Below are positions 7,857 through 18,592 of a stretch of 64,000 nt of DNA, piece after piece. Position 1 is the first letter of the stretch. Every line of letters begins with the position of its first letter. The notes under the pieces were generated by a model. It searched no databases, was not told where the DNA came from, and saw only the letters and a program-made list of their open reading frames with translations. The translations under genes were made by a program, and so were the position numbers. The stretch comes from Allobrachymonas chironomi DSM 19884 (GTDB lineage: Bacteria > Pseudomonadota > Gammaproteobacteria > Burkholderiales > Burkholderiaceae_C), in contig NZ_KB894766.1 of NCBI RefSeq assembly GCF_000374625.1, positions 186,001 through 250,000 on the forward strand, written 5' to 3'.

Positions 7857-9722
7857 TCAGGCCTTGGCGGTCTGTTCGTTTTCGGGTTTCCAGACCGTGC
7901 CAATCGACACCGACTTGAGCTTGCGCTGGCGGCCATACCAGAAGTTCACCAGGCCGCGCGAGAAGAACACGGCCGAGAACATGGAGGTGGCAATGCCCAG
8001 GCAGTGCACCACGGCAAAGCCGCGGATCGGGCCGCTACCCCAGGCCAGCAGTGCCAGACCGGCGATCAGCGAGGTCACGTTGGCATCGAGAATGGTGGCC
8101 CAGGCACGGTCAAAACCGGCCAGAATGGCAGCCTGTGGCGACACCCCTGCCCGCAGCTCCTCGCGGATACGCTCGTTGACCAGCACGTTGGCATCGATGG
8201 CCATGCCCAGCGCCAGCGCCATGGCCGCCATGCCGGGCAAGGTCAGCGTCGCCTGCAGCATGGACAGGATGGCCACCAGCAGCAGCAGGTTCACCCCCAG
8301 GGCAATCGCCGAAAAGACGCCGAAGACATGGTAGTACACCACCATGAAGATCACCACGGCCAGGAAGCCCCAGGCCACACTCTTGAAGCCCTTCTCGATG
8401 TTGTCGGCACCCAGGCTGGGGCCGATGGTGCGCTCTTCCACGATTTCCATCGGGGCCGCCAGCGAACCGGCGCGCAGCAGCAGCGAGGTATCGGCGGCTT
8501 CCTGTGTCGTCATGCGGCCGCTGATCTGCACCCGGCCACCGCCGATTTCGGTACGGATCACGGGATCGGTCACCACCTCCCCCTTGCCCTTTTCGAACAG
8601 CAGGATGGCCATGCGCTTGCCCACGTTGTCACGCGTGATGTTGCGGAAAATCGTGCTGCCCTTGCTGTCCAGCGTCAGGTTGACGGTGGGCTCATGGGAC
8701 TGGCTGTCGAAACCGGGCTGGGCGTCGGTCAGGTTCTCGCCGGTCAGCACCACCTGCTTCTTGACGATCACGGTGCGGCCTTCGCGGTTGAGGAATTTCT
8801 CGCTGCCAAAGGGCACCGGACCGGAGCCCATTTCGGCGGCGCGGCCTTCGGTGCTTTCATCTACCATGCGCAGTTCCAGCGTGGCGGTACGGCCCAGGAT
8901 TTCCTTGGCCTTGGCGGTGTCTTGTACGCCCGGCAGCTGCACCACCACGCGGTCCAGGCCCTGCTGCTGGATCACCGGCTCGGCCACGCCCAGCTCGTTG
9001 ATGCGGTTCTGCAGCGTCAGGATGTTCTGCTTGAGGGCCTGCTCCTGGAAGCGCGTGGCCTCGGCCGGCTTGTAGCGCGCCACCACACGGTTGCCCTGCA
9101 GCTCGGGCTGCAGCTCCAGCACATTGTCCTGGATGACGTTGCGCGCCTGTTCGGCGGTAGCGGCATCGGCAAAGCTGGCCTCGATGCTGTCGCCGTTGCG
9201 TGCCACATCGGTGTAGCGCAGCTGCTTGTCACGCATCAGGGTGCGGATATCGCTGGCAAAGGAGTCCAGGCGCTTGTTCAGCGCCGTCTGCATGTCCACC
9301 TGCAGCATGAAGTGCACACCGCCGCGCAGGTCCAGGCCCAGGTACATGGGCTTGGCGTGCAGGGACGTGAGCCACTGCGGTGAGCGCGAGACCAGATTGA
9401 GCGCCGCCACGTAGGACGGGTCGGTCGCATCGGGATTGAGCGTGCGCTCGATCACGTCGCGCGCCTTGAGCTGCTGGTCGGGGGTGGCAAAGCGCACCAT
9501 CAGCTGGCTGTTTTCCAGCGTGGTGACGTCAGGCGTGAGCTGGGCAGCCGTGAGGGCGTCCGAGACGCGCTGCTGCACACCGGCATCCACGACAACCGTG
9601 GAGCGGATCGAGGACACCTGCACGGCAGGTGCCTCGCCAAAGAAGTTGGGCAGGGTGTAGATCAGGCCGATCACCACCGCAAACAGCATGACAAGGTATT
9701 TCCAGACCGGATAACGGTTCAT
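7857..9722 (-). CDS. secD: Protein translocase subunit SecD
   Basis: A 621-residue membrane protein of the SecDF complex. It shows an N-terminal membrane helix (YLVMLFAVVIGLIYTLPNFFG), the large periplasmic domain beginning near LGLDLRGGVHFMLQVD, and five C-terminal helices with the signatures LAVVIFMVVYYHVFG and DANVLVNERIREE, which includes the membrane Asp used in proton flow. Length matches proteobacterial SecD (about 615-630). It is separated from yajC by 120 bases of very GC-rich DNA and followed closely by secF. Confidence 0.97.
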   Translation of the reverse strand: MNRYPVWKYLVMLFAVVIGLIYTLPNFFGEAPAVQVSSIRSTVVVDAGVQQRVSDALTAAQLTPDVTTLENSQLMVRFATPDQQLKARDVIERTLNPDATDPSYVAALNLVSRSPQWLTSLHAKPMYLGLDLRGGVHFMLQVDMQTALNKRLDSFASDIRTLMRDKQLRYTDVARNGDSIEASFADAATAEQARNVIQDNVLELQPELQGNRVVARYKPAEATRFQEQALKQNILTLQNRINELGVAEPVIQQQGLDRVVVQLPGVQDTAKAKEILGRTATLELRMVDESTEGRAAEMGSGPVPFGSEKFLNREGRTVIVKKQVVLTGENLTDAQPGFDSQSHEPTVNLTLDSKGSTIFRNITRDNVGKRMAILLFEKGKGEVVTDPVIRTEIGGGRVQISGRMTTQEAADTSLLLRAGSLAAPMEIVEERTIGPSLGADNIEKGFKSVAWGFLAVVIFMVVYYHVFGVFSAIALGVNLLLLVAILSMLQATLTLPGMAAMALALGMAIDANVLVNERIREELRAGVSPQAAILAGFDRAWATILDANVTSLIAGLALLAWGSGPIRGFAVVHCLGIATSMFSAVFFSRGLVNFWYGRQRKLKSVSIGTVWKPENEQTAKA

Positions 9723-9842
9723 GGTTGATTCTTTCCATCTAGCGGTGCTGCCGGCAGGCGGCAGGCACCAGTCGCCCCTGGTACGGCCGGGGCGTGGCCG
9801 GGTGGCGGCATGCCGGCGGGCTGCCGGTGCCGCCGGCGGAAA

Positions 9843-10163
9843 TTACTTCAGCGTACCCTTGGGCAGCACCTGCACCACGGCGCTGCGCTGCAGCTGGATC
9901 TCGACGCCTTCGGCCACCATCACATTGATGTTGGTGTCACGCACGCTGGTGACGCGACCCAGGATGCCGCCAGCGGTCACGACCTCGTCGCCGGGCGCCA
10001 GCGCCTCGACCATGGCCTTGTGCTCCTTCTGCTTCTTCATCTGGGGACGGATCATGATGAAGTACAGGACCGCGAACATTGCGATCATGGGCAGGAAGGA
10101 CATCAGGGAAGAGGCGGTATCGGCACCGGCAGCCGCCTGTGCGTAAGCATTGGAAATGAACAC
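9843..10163 (-). CDS. yajC: Preprotein translocase accessory protein YajC
   Basis: A small (106-residue) inner-membrane subunit associated with SecDF. There is one transmembrane helix (MIAMFAVLYFIMIRPQMKKQ) followed by a cytoplasmic SH3-like region with VTAGGILGRVTSV, exactly the family pattern. First gene of the yajC-secD-secF run. The tgt and queA genes often found upstream in other proteobacteria are absent; instead a pilin-glycosylation gene lies 150 bases upstream on the same strand. Confidence 0.96.
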   Translation of the reverse strand: MFISNAYAQAAAGADTASSLMSFLPMIAMFAVLYFIMIRPQMKKQKEHKAMVEALAPGDEVVTAGGILGRVTSVRDTNINVMVAEGVEIQLQRSAVVQVLPKGTLK

Positions 10164-10313
10164 GAAAACTCCTGTTTATGGGGGATATGGGGTAGCCCGG
10201 CCACGCTTCCGGTCGGACGAATGGCAGGCATGCAACCGGTTATTGTAAATCCTTCGGCTTTTCCGGACAGGACAATCCTGTTACAGGGCGGTACAGCCAC
10301 TGCTGCTGCCCAC

Positions 10314-12086
10314 CTATTGTCCGGCTGCTGCCGAAGCCCGCCGGGCCAGCCAGGCATCATGCTGCTGCGGATAGACCTGCCGGAAATGCTGGCGCGTCTG
10401 TTCGGCGGCGGCCGTTTGCCCCAGCAGTAGCTGGGCCTCGATGATGCGCTGCACCACCCGCGCCTCCGGGCTGTAGTGCATCAGCGCCTGGGCGTGCGCC
10501 AGCTCGGCCCCGGCATTCGCGGGAGTCAGCGGCACGGTGGAAAGCATGGCGAAGTTGACCGCATTCTGGTAGAGCGGTGTGCGCTGCGCCTGCGCCAGGG
10601 TGTTGTCGCGGAACAGCCAGGCGCGCGCCTCGGGTGCCGTATAGAGCTGCGTCACACGCACAAAATCAAAGCTGGCATAGGCCAGGCCAGACAGCATGAC
10701 CACCGCCACCAGTTGCTGCGCCAGCAGCCAGGAGCGGCCCTGCAGGCCTGCCCCCTCAGCCCTGGCGCGCAGCGGACGCTGGCTGGCCAGCAGCACCCCC
10801 AGCGCCAGACCACAGGCCAGCTGGAACGGTGCATACCACAACGGATATTCCAGCAGGCTGTGGATGCCGATCACGGCCAGCACACCCCACATCAGCTGGC
10901 GTCGGGCAGAACGCTCGGCCCAGGGGCGGCTCCAGAGTACCCAGCCGGCCAGCAGCAGACAGAACAGCACGGCGACCGGCAAACCCAGCTCGATGGCCAG
11001 ATGCAACGGCAGGTTGTGCGCATTGTCGAGCATGTCGCAGAATCGCGTATCGCCATAGTTGGCGTAATAATGGGCAATGTCCAGCTGGCCCCAGCCCCAG
11101 CCGCTCCAGGGTCGCTGCGCGATCAGATCCAGCACATTGCCCCACAGCACGGTACGGCTGATGCACATGCGGCTGTCCGCTCCCTGCACCCGTACCATGA
11201 TGTCCACGCCGCCCAGCCAGTGCGGCAGCACATAGCTGGACACCAGATAGGTCAGCGCCAGTGCCAACAGCCACAGCAGCACATTGCGGCGGCGACCGAT
11301 ACGGCCCTGCTCCGGCAGGCGCCAGGTCCACCACAGCATCAGCACCATGGTCAGCAGCATCTGCACCATGCCGGTACGCGATAGCGTCAGGCCCATGCTG
11401 ACCGCCAAGGGCAGCATCAGCAGCAGCGCCACCAGGCCCGCAGTGCGCGGACGAAGTTGCCCGGCATGCCCCCACAAACGCTGCAGCCTGCCGCTGTACC
11501 ACAGGTACCACAGCGCCCACAGCGCGATATTCATGAGGGAGGCGTACTGGTTGCGCTGACGCAGGTTGCCATACACCTGCCCGGCAGGCGCATGGTTGAC
11601 CAGGCCACCGAGCCAGGCGGTAAGCTGAAAATACTGCAACAGGCCGATCAGAGCACTCAGCAGGCCGGCCATCAGCCAGCTCCAGGCGATCAGGGCGACC
11701 GCGTCACCCCCTTGCTGCTGCGGCTCCAGGACATCCTGCTGCGCCAGCCGGGCGCCGACCAGGGCGGCCGCGCCCAGCATCAGACAGCCCAGCATCAGCA
11801 GTTGCCAGGACACGTCCAGCAGAATGCCCAGCACCGCCCCGGTGACCAGAAACGCCGCCAGATAGCCGGCCATGGCTCCCGCATGCAGCGCCGGGAACAA
11901 CAGCAACAGCACGGCGATGCAGACCCAGCCGGTGATCAGCGGTATGGCCGGCGTCATGGCCCCGCCGGCGACCGGATTCAGCCACGGGATGCAGGCGCAA
12001 AGCAGGAACAGCCAGGCCGCCAGGGTCCGCTGCTCGCGCGGGAAGTGGCACAGCGGCTGGGCAACAACAGGGGAAGGGGTTTGCAT
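10314..12086 (-). CDS. PglL/TfpO-like O-oligosaccharyltransferase (Wzy_C/O-antigen ligase fold)
   Basis: A polytopic membrane protein of about 590 residues with 10-12 hydrophobic helices, a large periplasmic loop and a soluble C-terminal tail rich in alpha-helical hairpins. The loop has the Wzy_C/ligase-type features GNLRQRNQYASLMNIALWA and DNAHNLPLHLAIELG, where the conserved His of ligases (H in DNAHN) is present. Enzymes of this family move lipid-linked glycans onto O-antigen core or, in the PglL/TfpO branch, onto Ser or Thr of pilins. The adjacent upstream gene is a type IV pilin, so pilin O-glycosylation is the best inference; O-antigen ligation remains possible. The ATG at 12086 is chosen; an in-frame GTG at 12107 is an alternative, and neither has a strong ribosome site. 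Confidence 0.78.
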   Translation of the reverse strand: MQTPSPVVAQPLCHFPREQRTLAAWLFLLCACIPWLNPVAGGAMTPAIPLITGWVCIAVLLLLFPALHAGAMAGYLAAFLVTGAVLGILLDVSWQLLMLGCLMLGAAALVGARLAQQDVLEPQQQGGDAVALIAWSWLMAGLLSALIGLLQYFQLTAWLGGLVNHAPAGQVYGNLRQRNQYASLMNIALWALWYLWYSGRLQRLWGHAGQLRPRTAGLVALLLMLPLAVSMGLTLSRTGMVQMLLTMVLMLWWTWRLPEQGRIGRRRNVLLWLLALALTYLVSSYVLPHWLGGVDIMVRVQGADSRMCISRTVLWGNVLDLIAQRPWSGWGWGQLDIAHYYANYGDTRFCDMLDNAHNLPLHLAIELGLPVAVLFCLLLAGWVLWSRPWAERSARRQLMWGVLAVIGIHSLLEYPLWYAPFQLACGLALGVLLASQRPLRARAEGAGLQGRSWLLAQQLVAVVMLSGLAYASFDFVRVTQLYTAPEARAWLFRDNTLAQAQRTPLYQNAVNFAMLSTVPLTPANAGAELAHAQALMHYSPEARVVQRIIEAQLLLGQTAAAEQTRQHFRQVYPQQHDAWLARRASAAAGQ

Positions 12087-12146
12087 GGTGACAACAGGGT
12101 CGGGCACAACCCGGGTATTATGCCGCCGCCACCGGCCTGCGCACCG

Positions 12147-12731
12147 CTAGCGGCACTGCGCGGGCAGCAAGTCCTGGCGTACGCCTTGCGCCAGAACCGG
12201 CACCAGGGCGGCATCGGCCATATTCAGTGCCGCCGCGTGGGTTTCTCCTACACAGGCCCAGTCGAGCGCGCCGCCCTGACCGGCAGCCAGTGCTGCCGGC
12301 AGACCCACGGCGGCGGCAGCGCCAGCTGCAGAGCGTATCAGCGGAATCAGCTGCAGCTGGTTGTTGACACCAGTACCACTGGCATCGCCGCGATAGACGA
12401 TGGTGATATTGCCATTGCCATCACCAGGCGGCACCGGCTCGCAATCCGGGTTGCTGATGCAGATGCGTTCGACGAACTTGGAATTGGCTCCGCTGCCCCC
12501 GGCCTGGCGGTTCCAGGCGTTGCTGATGCGATCCAGCTCGTCCTGCGAAGCGATGCCTTCGGTGGCAATCTGGTTGCGCGCCGCTTCTGCCAGCTGCAGA
12601 CCCTCGACGATGCGCGTGCGCACCAGATGCGATTGGTAGGAAGTAAGGGCAAAAGTGGCGGCGATGCCGATCAGGGCGACCACCACCATCAGCTCGATCA
12701 GGGTGAAACCGCGGGAAATGCCTTGGCGCAT
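12147..12731 (-). CDS. pilA: Type IVa major pilin
   Basis: A 194-residue prepilin with a short basic leader (MRQGISRG) and the prepilin-peptidase site G/FTLIELMVVVALIGIAA, including Glu at mature position 5, followed by the hydrophobic assembly helix. The globular part has cysteines at RICISNPDC and, near the end, DWACVGET and PAQCR. The last pair delimits the D-region typical of Burkholderiales PilA. The AGAGG ribosome site fits the ATG at 12731. It is followed by a PglL/TfpO-like glycosyltransferase and preceded by a CHASE2 adenylate cyclase on the same strand. The short upstream DNA is strongly AT-rich (about 12780-12840), as expected for a highly expressed pilin promoter. Confidence 0.88.
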   Translation of the reverse strand: MRQGISRGFTLIELMVVVALIGIAATFALTSYQSHLVRTRIVEGLQLAEAARNQIATEGIASQDELDRISNAWNRQAGGSGANSKFVERICISNPDCEPVPPGDGNGNITIVYRGDASGTGVNNQLQLIPLIRSAAGAAAAVGLPAALAAGQGGALDWACVGETHAAALNMADAALVPVLAQGVRQDLLPAQCR

Positions 12732-12814
12732 GACAGACCTCTTGCAGGATGGGTGCCGGCAGCCCGCCTGGACTGCAGCAGTTGGAAGATACTGCAGTAT
12801 ACATTATTGACTAT

Positions 12815-15196
12815 CTATATAATACTTTTCAACTCATATTTTGAAGGATAAGCCAATGACACATGCATCTGCTCATGCTGCCACATGGCACCATCCCAGT
12901 CTTCCGGGGGAGGCTGCTCCAGAAAACGCTCCATGCGCTGGCGGTGAATGGCGTGCAGACGTTGCAGCCCGGGCGGCAACTGTTCATCAGACCGCTGCAA
13001 CAAGGCCGCAGCGCGCTGCCAGTCACGCTGCAGATAGGCCATGGTGTAATCCTGCCAGACCGCCCATTCGGCCTCCGCACGGGCATCGTGAACAGCTGAA
13101 ATTTCCGGTGTGTACAACTCCACCTGCTGCGCACGCCCGACGACGCGCACACAGTCGACCCAGCGCCAGGTATGGGCCGGGCACTGCGCCACTGTATCCT
13201 GCCCCACCAGTGTGCCCACGCCATACCACTTGGCCAGCGATTCCAGTCGCGCCGCCAGATTGACGGCATCCCCGATCACGGTATAGCTGCGACGCATGTC
13301 GGAACCCATGTCGCCTACGCTCATGGAGCCGCTGTTGATGCCAATGTTGACGGCCATGGGCGATTCATCCCGCGCTGACAGTTCGGCATTGAAGGCCTGC
13401 AGCATTCGGCCGATATCCAGTGCCGTCTGTACCGCATGCCGGGCATGCCGGGGATCGTGCACCGGAGCGCCCCAGAACACCATCACGCAATCGCCAATGT
13501 ACTTGTCGATGGTGCCGTTGTGCTCGGCGATAATCTCGGCCATGCGGTTGAAAATAGTGTTGAGCATGCTTTGCACCCGCTGCGGATCCATGCCCTCGGA
13601 CAGATTGGTGAAGTGCTGCAGGTCGCAGAACATGACGGTCATGTCCCGCAGTTGGGCCTGCATGCTGTAGGCATCCGGCTGCCGCGCCATGCGCTCGGCC
13701 AGCTCGCTCTGCACATAGTGGCCAAACAGGCGCACCAGCTGCCGCTTGGTCCGCTTTTCCAGGAAAAAACCGTAGCTGGCATGCAACAGGTAGGTAGCCA
13801 GCACGGTCAGCAGCACCGGCACCACCGGCAGCACCAGCCCGAGCCGCCAGAACATCAGCTGGGTCAGCAGCATCCAGGCACCGGCAACGCCCACACTCCA
13901 GAACAGCGAGCCCACCGCTCCCATCTTGCTGAGGACCAGAATCAGGACCAGCGTGGTCAGCAGCACCGCCGTGGTGTCATAGGCTTCCCGGTAATCCGGC
14001 ACATGGAGGAAATCCCCGTCCAGCATCGCCGCCAACGCCGTGGCATGGACCTCCACCCCGGGGAACTGGCTGCTGACCGGCGTGGCTCGCAGGTCACGCA
14101 ATCCGGGCGCGGTAGCCCCCAGCAGCACGATTTTGCCCTTGAGCGTATTGGGCGCCACCCGGCCCGCCAGCAGGTCGGACGCACTGTAGTACTGAAAATG
14201 CCCGCCATGGCGTCCGCCAGGGCTGCGGAACGGGATCAGGAAACTGCCATTGCGCGCCGTTGGCAGCAACAGCCGGACTTCGCCCTGCCGCACTTCCAGC
14301 CCGGCAAGCTGGGAGTCGGGCAGCGACGGATCGACCGGACGCAAGCGCGTTTCTTCGGGCCCCAGCAGCGCCAGGAACATCGCCAGTGACAGCGAGGGAT
14401 AGTAGCTGGTGCTATCGCCCTCTTCATAGCGCACCAGCAGCGGAATGCTGCGCAACATGCCATCACTGTCGGTATAGGAGTTGATATGACCGCCACGCGA
14501 TGCCGCATCGACCAGGAAGGACAGGTTGCTGGCATAGCCCGTCATTTCCGGCAGCTCGGCAAAACCCTGTGTCAGCTGCCCCGGAGGCCAGGACAGGTGC
14601 AGCCCCTGCGGCAGCTGGCCGGATCGCTGCGGCGGTTGTTCCTGGGTGTAGTAATAGCCCAGTACGGCAGACTCGCCCTGGAGTGATCGCGCCAGAATGG
14701 CGTCCCGGTTGAGCCGCTGCTCCAGGCCCTGCATCATCTCGCCAGTCTGGAAGCGATCGGCCTGGCCGATATCACGCAGCCACTGGCGCACCGCCCGGAC
14801 ACTGTGATCGTCCTGCTGCGGCTCGGCGAACAGGATATCGACCCCGAGCAGGGCCACCTGCTGGCGGTCGAACAGCTCGTCCATCAGCAGCGCCACCTTT
14901 TCGCGGCTCCATGGCCAGCGACCGTCCTGCTGCAGACTGCTTTCATCGACATCGACGATGACAATGCGCTGATCCAGCATGGGAGGCCCCTGCTGCCCCA
15001 GCAGCGCACGGTCGTAGATATGCTGCTCCAGCCGCGTGACCGGCACATAGCTCAGGACACCGCTGGTATGCGGCAACAGCACCAGCATGGGCAGCAGACT
15101 GATCAGCGCGCGCAGCATGCCACTCTTGCCAAGCAGCCAGGCCGCACTGGTCCGTCGCCAGCGCAGCAGCACATCAGCAAAAGACTTCAGTTTCAT
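12815..15196 (-). CDS. CHASE2-domain class III adenylate cyclase
   Basis: A 793-residue sensor enzyme: an N-terminal membrane helix (about 25-50), a periplasmic CHASE2 sensory domain (about 55-395, with VIVDVDESSLQQDGRWPWSR), three membrane helices (about 408-477), a linker, then a class III cyclase domain (about 515-700). All catalytic positions are visible: metal aspartates D525 (MFCD) and D569 (IGDC), base-selecting K565 and D643, and transition-state N646 and R650 (VNLAAR). The Lys/Asp pair predicts ATP rather than GTP as substrate, so cAMP is the expected product. A helical C-terminal tail of about 90 residues follows. It lies 83 bases upstream of the pilin gene, suggesting a link between cAMP and pili. 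The CHASE2 ligand is unknown. Confidence 0.9.
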   Translation of the reverse strand: MKLKSFADVLLRWRRTSAAWLLGKSGMLRALISLLPMLVLLPHTSGVLSYVPVTRLEQHIYDRALLGQQGPPMLDQRIVIVDVDESSLQQDGRWPWSREKVALLMDELFDRQQVALLGVDILFAEPQQDDHSVRAVRQWLRDIGQADRFQTGEMMQGLEQRLNRDAILARSLQGESAVLGYYYTQEQPPQRSGQLPQGLHLSWPPGQLTQGFAELPEMTGYASNLSFLVDAASRGGHINSYTDSDGMLRSIPLLVRYEEGDSTSYYPSLSLAMFLALLGPEETRLRPVDPSLPDSQLAGLEVRQGEVRLLLPTARNGSFLIPFRSPGGRHGGHFQYYSASDLLAGRVAPNTLKGKIVLLGATAPGLRDLRATPVSSQFPGVEVHATALAAMLDGDFLHVPDYREAYDTTAVLLTTLVLILVLSKMGAVGSLFWSVGVAGAWMLLTQLMFWRLGLVLPVVPVLLTVLATYLLHASYGFFLEKRTKRQLVRLFGHYVQSELAERMARQPDAYSMQAQLRDMTVMFCDLQHFTNLSEGMDPQRVQSMLNTIFNRMAEIIAEHNGTIDKYIGDCVMVFWGAPVHDPRHARHAVQTALDIGRMLQAFNAELSARDESPMAVNIGINSGSMSVGDMGSDMRRSYTVIGDAVNLAARLESLAKWYGVGTLVGQDTVAQCPAHTWRWVDCVRVVGRAQQVELYTPEISAVHDARAEAEWAVWQDYTMAYLQRDWQRAAALLQRSDEQLPPGLQRLHAIHRQRMERFLEQPPPEDWDGAMWQHEQMHVSLAYPSKYELKSII

Positions 15197-15250
15197 GACA
15201 AGCTCACGAAGAAAATGGCATCACATCCGAAGAAACACCAGGTTGGCCGC

Positions 15251-15283
15251 AAAAAAGCCACTCCGCCTGAGACGGAGTGGCTT
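15251..15283 (-). terminator. Intrinsic terminator of sucCD
   Basis: An 11-base-pair perfect stem (AAGCCACTCCG at 15255-15265 with its complement at 15273-15283) followed on the minus strand by a run of six T residues. It lies about 50 bases past the sucD stop and also separates it from the cyclase gene. Confidence 0.88.
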
Positions 15284-15332
15284 GTTCAAGGGTTGCGGCA
15301 ATGGCTGGAGCCATCGCCTCCCTGCAGGGGGA

Positions 15333-16226
15333 TTACAGCAGGCCCTTCAGCAGCTTGGCCATCTCGGACGGGTTGCGCGTGATGGTGAAACCGCACTCTT
15401 CCATGATGGCGAGCTTGGCTTCGGCCGTGTCGGCACCACCGGAGATCAGCGCACCGGCGTGGCCCATGCGCTTGCCGGGAGGCGCTGTCACGCCAGCGAT
15501 GAAACCGACGATCGGCTTCTTCATGTTTTCCTTGCACCAGTAGGCGGCTTCCGCCTCGTCCGGGCCACCGATTTCACCGATCATGATCACGGCATCGGTG
15601 TCGGGGTCTTCGTTGAACATGCGCATCACGTCGATGTGCTTCAGGCCGTTGATCGGGTCGCCACCGATACCGACAGCGCTCGACTGGCCAATGCCCAGTT
15701 CGGTCAGCTGTGCCACGGCTTCGTAGGTCAGCGTGCCGGAACGGCTCACCACGCCCACGCGGCCCTTCTTGTGGATGTGACCCGGCATGATGCCGATCTT
15801 GATTTCGTCAGGCGTGATGGTGCCCGGGCAGTTGGGGCCCAGCAGCAGGGTGCGCTTGCCACCTGCGGCTTCCTTGGCCTTCATCTTGTTGCGGACTTCC
15901 AGCATGTCGCGGATCGGGATGCCTTCGGTGATGCAGATGGCCAGATCCAGGTCGGCGTCCACCGCTTCCAGGATGGCAGCCGCAGCGCCTGCCGGCGGCA
16001 CGTAGATCACGGAAACGGTCGCGCCGGTCTGCTTGGCTGCTTCGCTCACATTGGCGTAGATCGGGATGCCTTCGAAATCTTCGCCGGCCTTCTTGGGGTT
16101 CACACCGGCCACGAAGCAGTTCTTGCCGTTGGCGTAGTCGCGGCACATGCGGGTATGGAACTGACCGGTCTTGCCGGTGATACCCTGGGTGATGACCTTG
16201 GTGTCTTTATTGATCAGGATGCTCAT
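15333..16226 (-). CDS. sucD: Succinyl-CoA ligase alpha subunit
   Basis: TCA-cycle enzyme subunit that binds CoA and carries the phosphohistidine intermediate. 297 residues: N-terminal CoA-binding Rossmann part ([20 protein letters not shown]), the GPNCPG loop, the Glu-rich segment [14 protein letters not shown], and the active-site region [13 protein letters not shown], in which the histidine of GHAGA is phosphorylated. The start at 16226 (MSILINKD) is chosen; the longer open frame upstream runs inside sucC in another frame. It follows sucC by 32 bases and ends before a strong terminator. Confidence 0.97.
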   Translation of the reverse strand: MSILINKDTKVITQGITGKTGQFHTRMCRDYANGKNCFVAGVNPKKAGEDFEGIPIYANVSEAAKQTGATVSVIYVPPAGAAAAILEAVDADLDLAICITEGIPIRDMLEVRNKMKAKEAAGGKRTLLLGPNCPGTITPDEIKIGIMPGHIHKKGRVGVVSRSGTLTYEAVAQLTELGIGQSSAVGIGGDPINGLKHIDVMRMFNEDPDTDAVIMIGEIGGPDEAEAAYWCKENMKKPIVGFIAGVTAPPGKRMGHAGALISGGADTAEAKLAIMEECGFTITRNPSEMAKLLKGLL

Positions 16227-16258
16227 GAATGGGGCTCCAGAATGGGTTTCGGGAAGGC

Positions 16259-17425
<1,167 letters not shown>

Positions 17426-17590
17426 GCGATGTCTCTCTTGGTAGGGAAAAGATGCCCGCTTCTGGCCGGCAGGCTACAGATCGGACCCGGAAAAAATTAT
17501 TCCACCCATAAATGTATCACGGTGTACCCTTGTAAAAATTGCTACGATCTGGGCATGCAACAATTTTCCCGTAACCCAGGAGCAGCAAGC

Positions 17591-18508
17591 ATGAGTGCGC
17601 ATACCGTTTTCATTGATGGCGAAGCCGGCACCACCGGCCTGCAGATCCGCGACCGTCTGGCTGGCATGGCCGGCATCCAGGTCGTCAGCATTGATCCGGC
17701 CCTGCGCAAGGATCCGCTCGCCAAGCAGGAATTGATGGCCGGCGTGGATGTGGTCATCCTGTGCCTGCATGACGACGCCGCTCGCGAGTCGGTGGCGCTG
17801 ATCGATGCCCTGCCCGGCCGCAAGCCGCGCATCATCGATGCCTCCACGGCGCACCGCGTTGCCACGGGCTGGGTCTACGGCTTCCCGGAACTGTCGCCCG
17901 AACACGCCGATGCCGTGCGCAAGGCCGAGCGGGTGGCCAATCCGGGCTGCTACGCCACGGGCGCAATCGCCCTGCTGCGCCCGCTGGTGCAGGCTGGCGT
18001 CCTGCCGGCCGACTATCCGGTGGCCCTGCCTTCGGTCAGCGGCTACAGTGGCGGCGGTCGCCAGATGATCGAGGAATACGAAGGCGGCAAGGCCCCGGCC
18101 TACGAGTTGTACGCGCTCGGCCTGTCGCACAAGCACCTGCCGGAAATCATGGCCTACAGCGGTCTGGAACGCAAGCCGATATTCGTGCCCAGCGTGGGCA
18201 ACTTCGATCAGGGCATGCTGGTCCAGCTGCCCCTGCATCTGGATCTGCTGCAGGGTGAACAGACGGTGGAGCACCTGCACGCGATCTACCGCGCCTACTA
18301 CGCCGGTTGCCAGTACGTGACGGCACCGGATCGCACCGAAGACAACAAGCTGGATGCCGTGGCGCTGAAGGACACCAATCAGCTCGAAATCCGGGTTTAC
18401 GGCAATGACGGCCACCGGCAGGCCGTCGCCATTGCCCGCCTGGACAACCTGGGCAAGGGCGCCAGCGGTGCTGCCGTGCAGAACCTGGAACTGATGCTGG
18501 GTCTGTGA
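17591..18508 (+). CDS. argC: N-acetyl-gamma-glutamyl-phosphate reductase (short type)
   Basis: Third step of arginine synthesis: NADPH-dependent reduction of N-acetylglutamyl phosphate. 305 residues with the NADP loop [17 protein letters not shown] at the start, active-site Cys120 in ANPGCYATG, and the [14 protein letters not shown] segment. The sequence and length (about 305-315) mark the shorter type-2 ArgC found in many proteobacteria, rather than the 345-residue form. A CAGGAG site precedes the ATG at 17591. The much longer open frame upstream is a shadow of sucC. No other arg genes adjoin it. Confidence 0.93.
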   Translation: MSAHTVFIDGEAGTTGLQIRDRLAGMAGIQVVSIDPALRKDPLAKQELMAGVDVVILCLHDDAARESVALIDALPGRKPRIIDASTAHRVATGWVYGFPELSPEHADAVRKAERVANPGCYATGAIALLRPLVQAGVLPADYPVALPSVSGYSGGGRQMIEEYEGGKAPAYELYALGLSHKHLPEIMAYSGLERKPIFVPSVGNFDQGMLVQLPLHLDLLQGEQTVEHLHAIYRAYYAGCQYVTAPDRTEDNKLDAVALKDTNQLEIRVYGNDGHRQAVAIARLDNLGKGASGAAVQNLELMLGL

Positions 18509-18525
18509 TGCCGGCTGGCAGGCGG

Positions 18526-18543
18526 CTGCCGTGCGCACGGCAG
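18526..18543. repeat. Perfect 18-base palindrome between argC and trkA
   Basis: The sequence CTGCCGTGCGCACGGCAG reads the same on both strands. It lies 17 bases past the argC stop, has no T-run, and could be a protein site or a transcript-end hairpin. Function unknown. Confidence 0.4.
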
Positions 18544-18592
18544 GCCGTTGCCGGAGCCGCCACAGGCTGCATCGTCACTTGGGGCATTCAAC

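Noticed and set aside
12743-12757. A GG-N10-GC sequence before the pilin gene resembling a sigma-54 promoter
   Set aside because: The predicted start point would fall almost at the start codon, inside the ribosome site, so it cannot be a working promoter for this gene.
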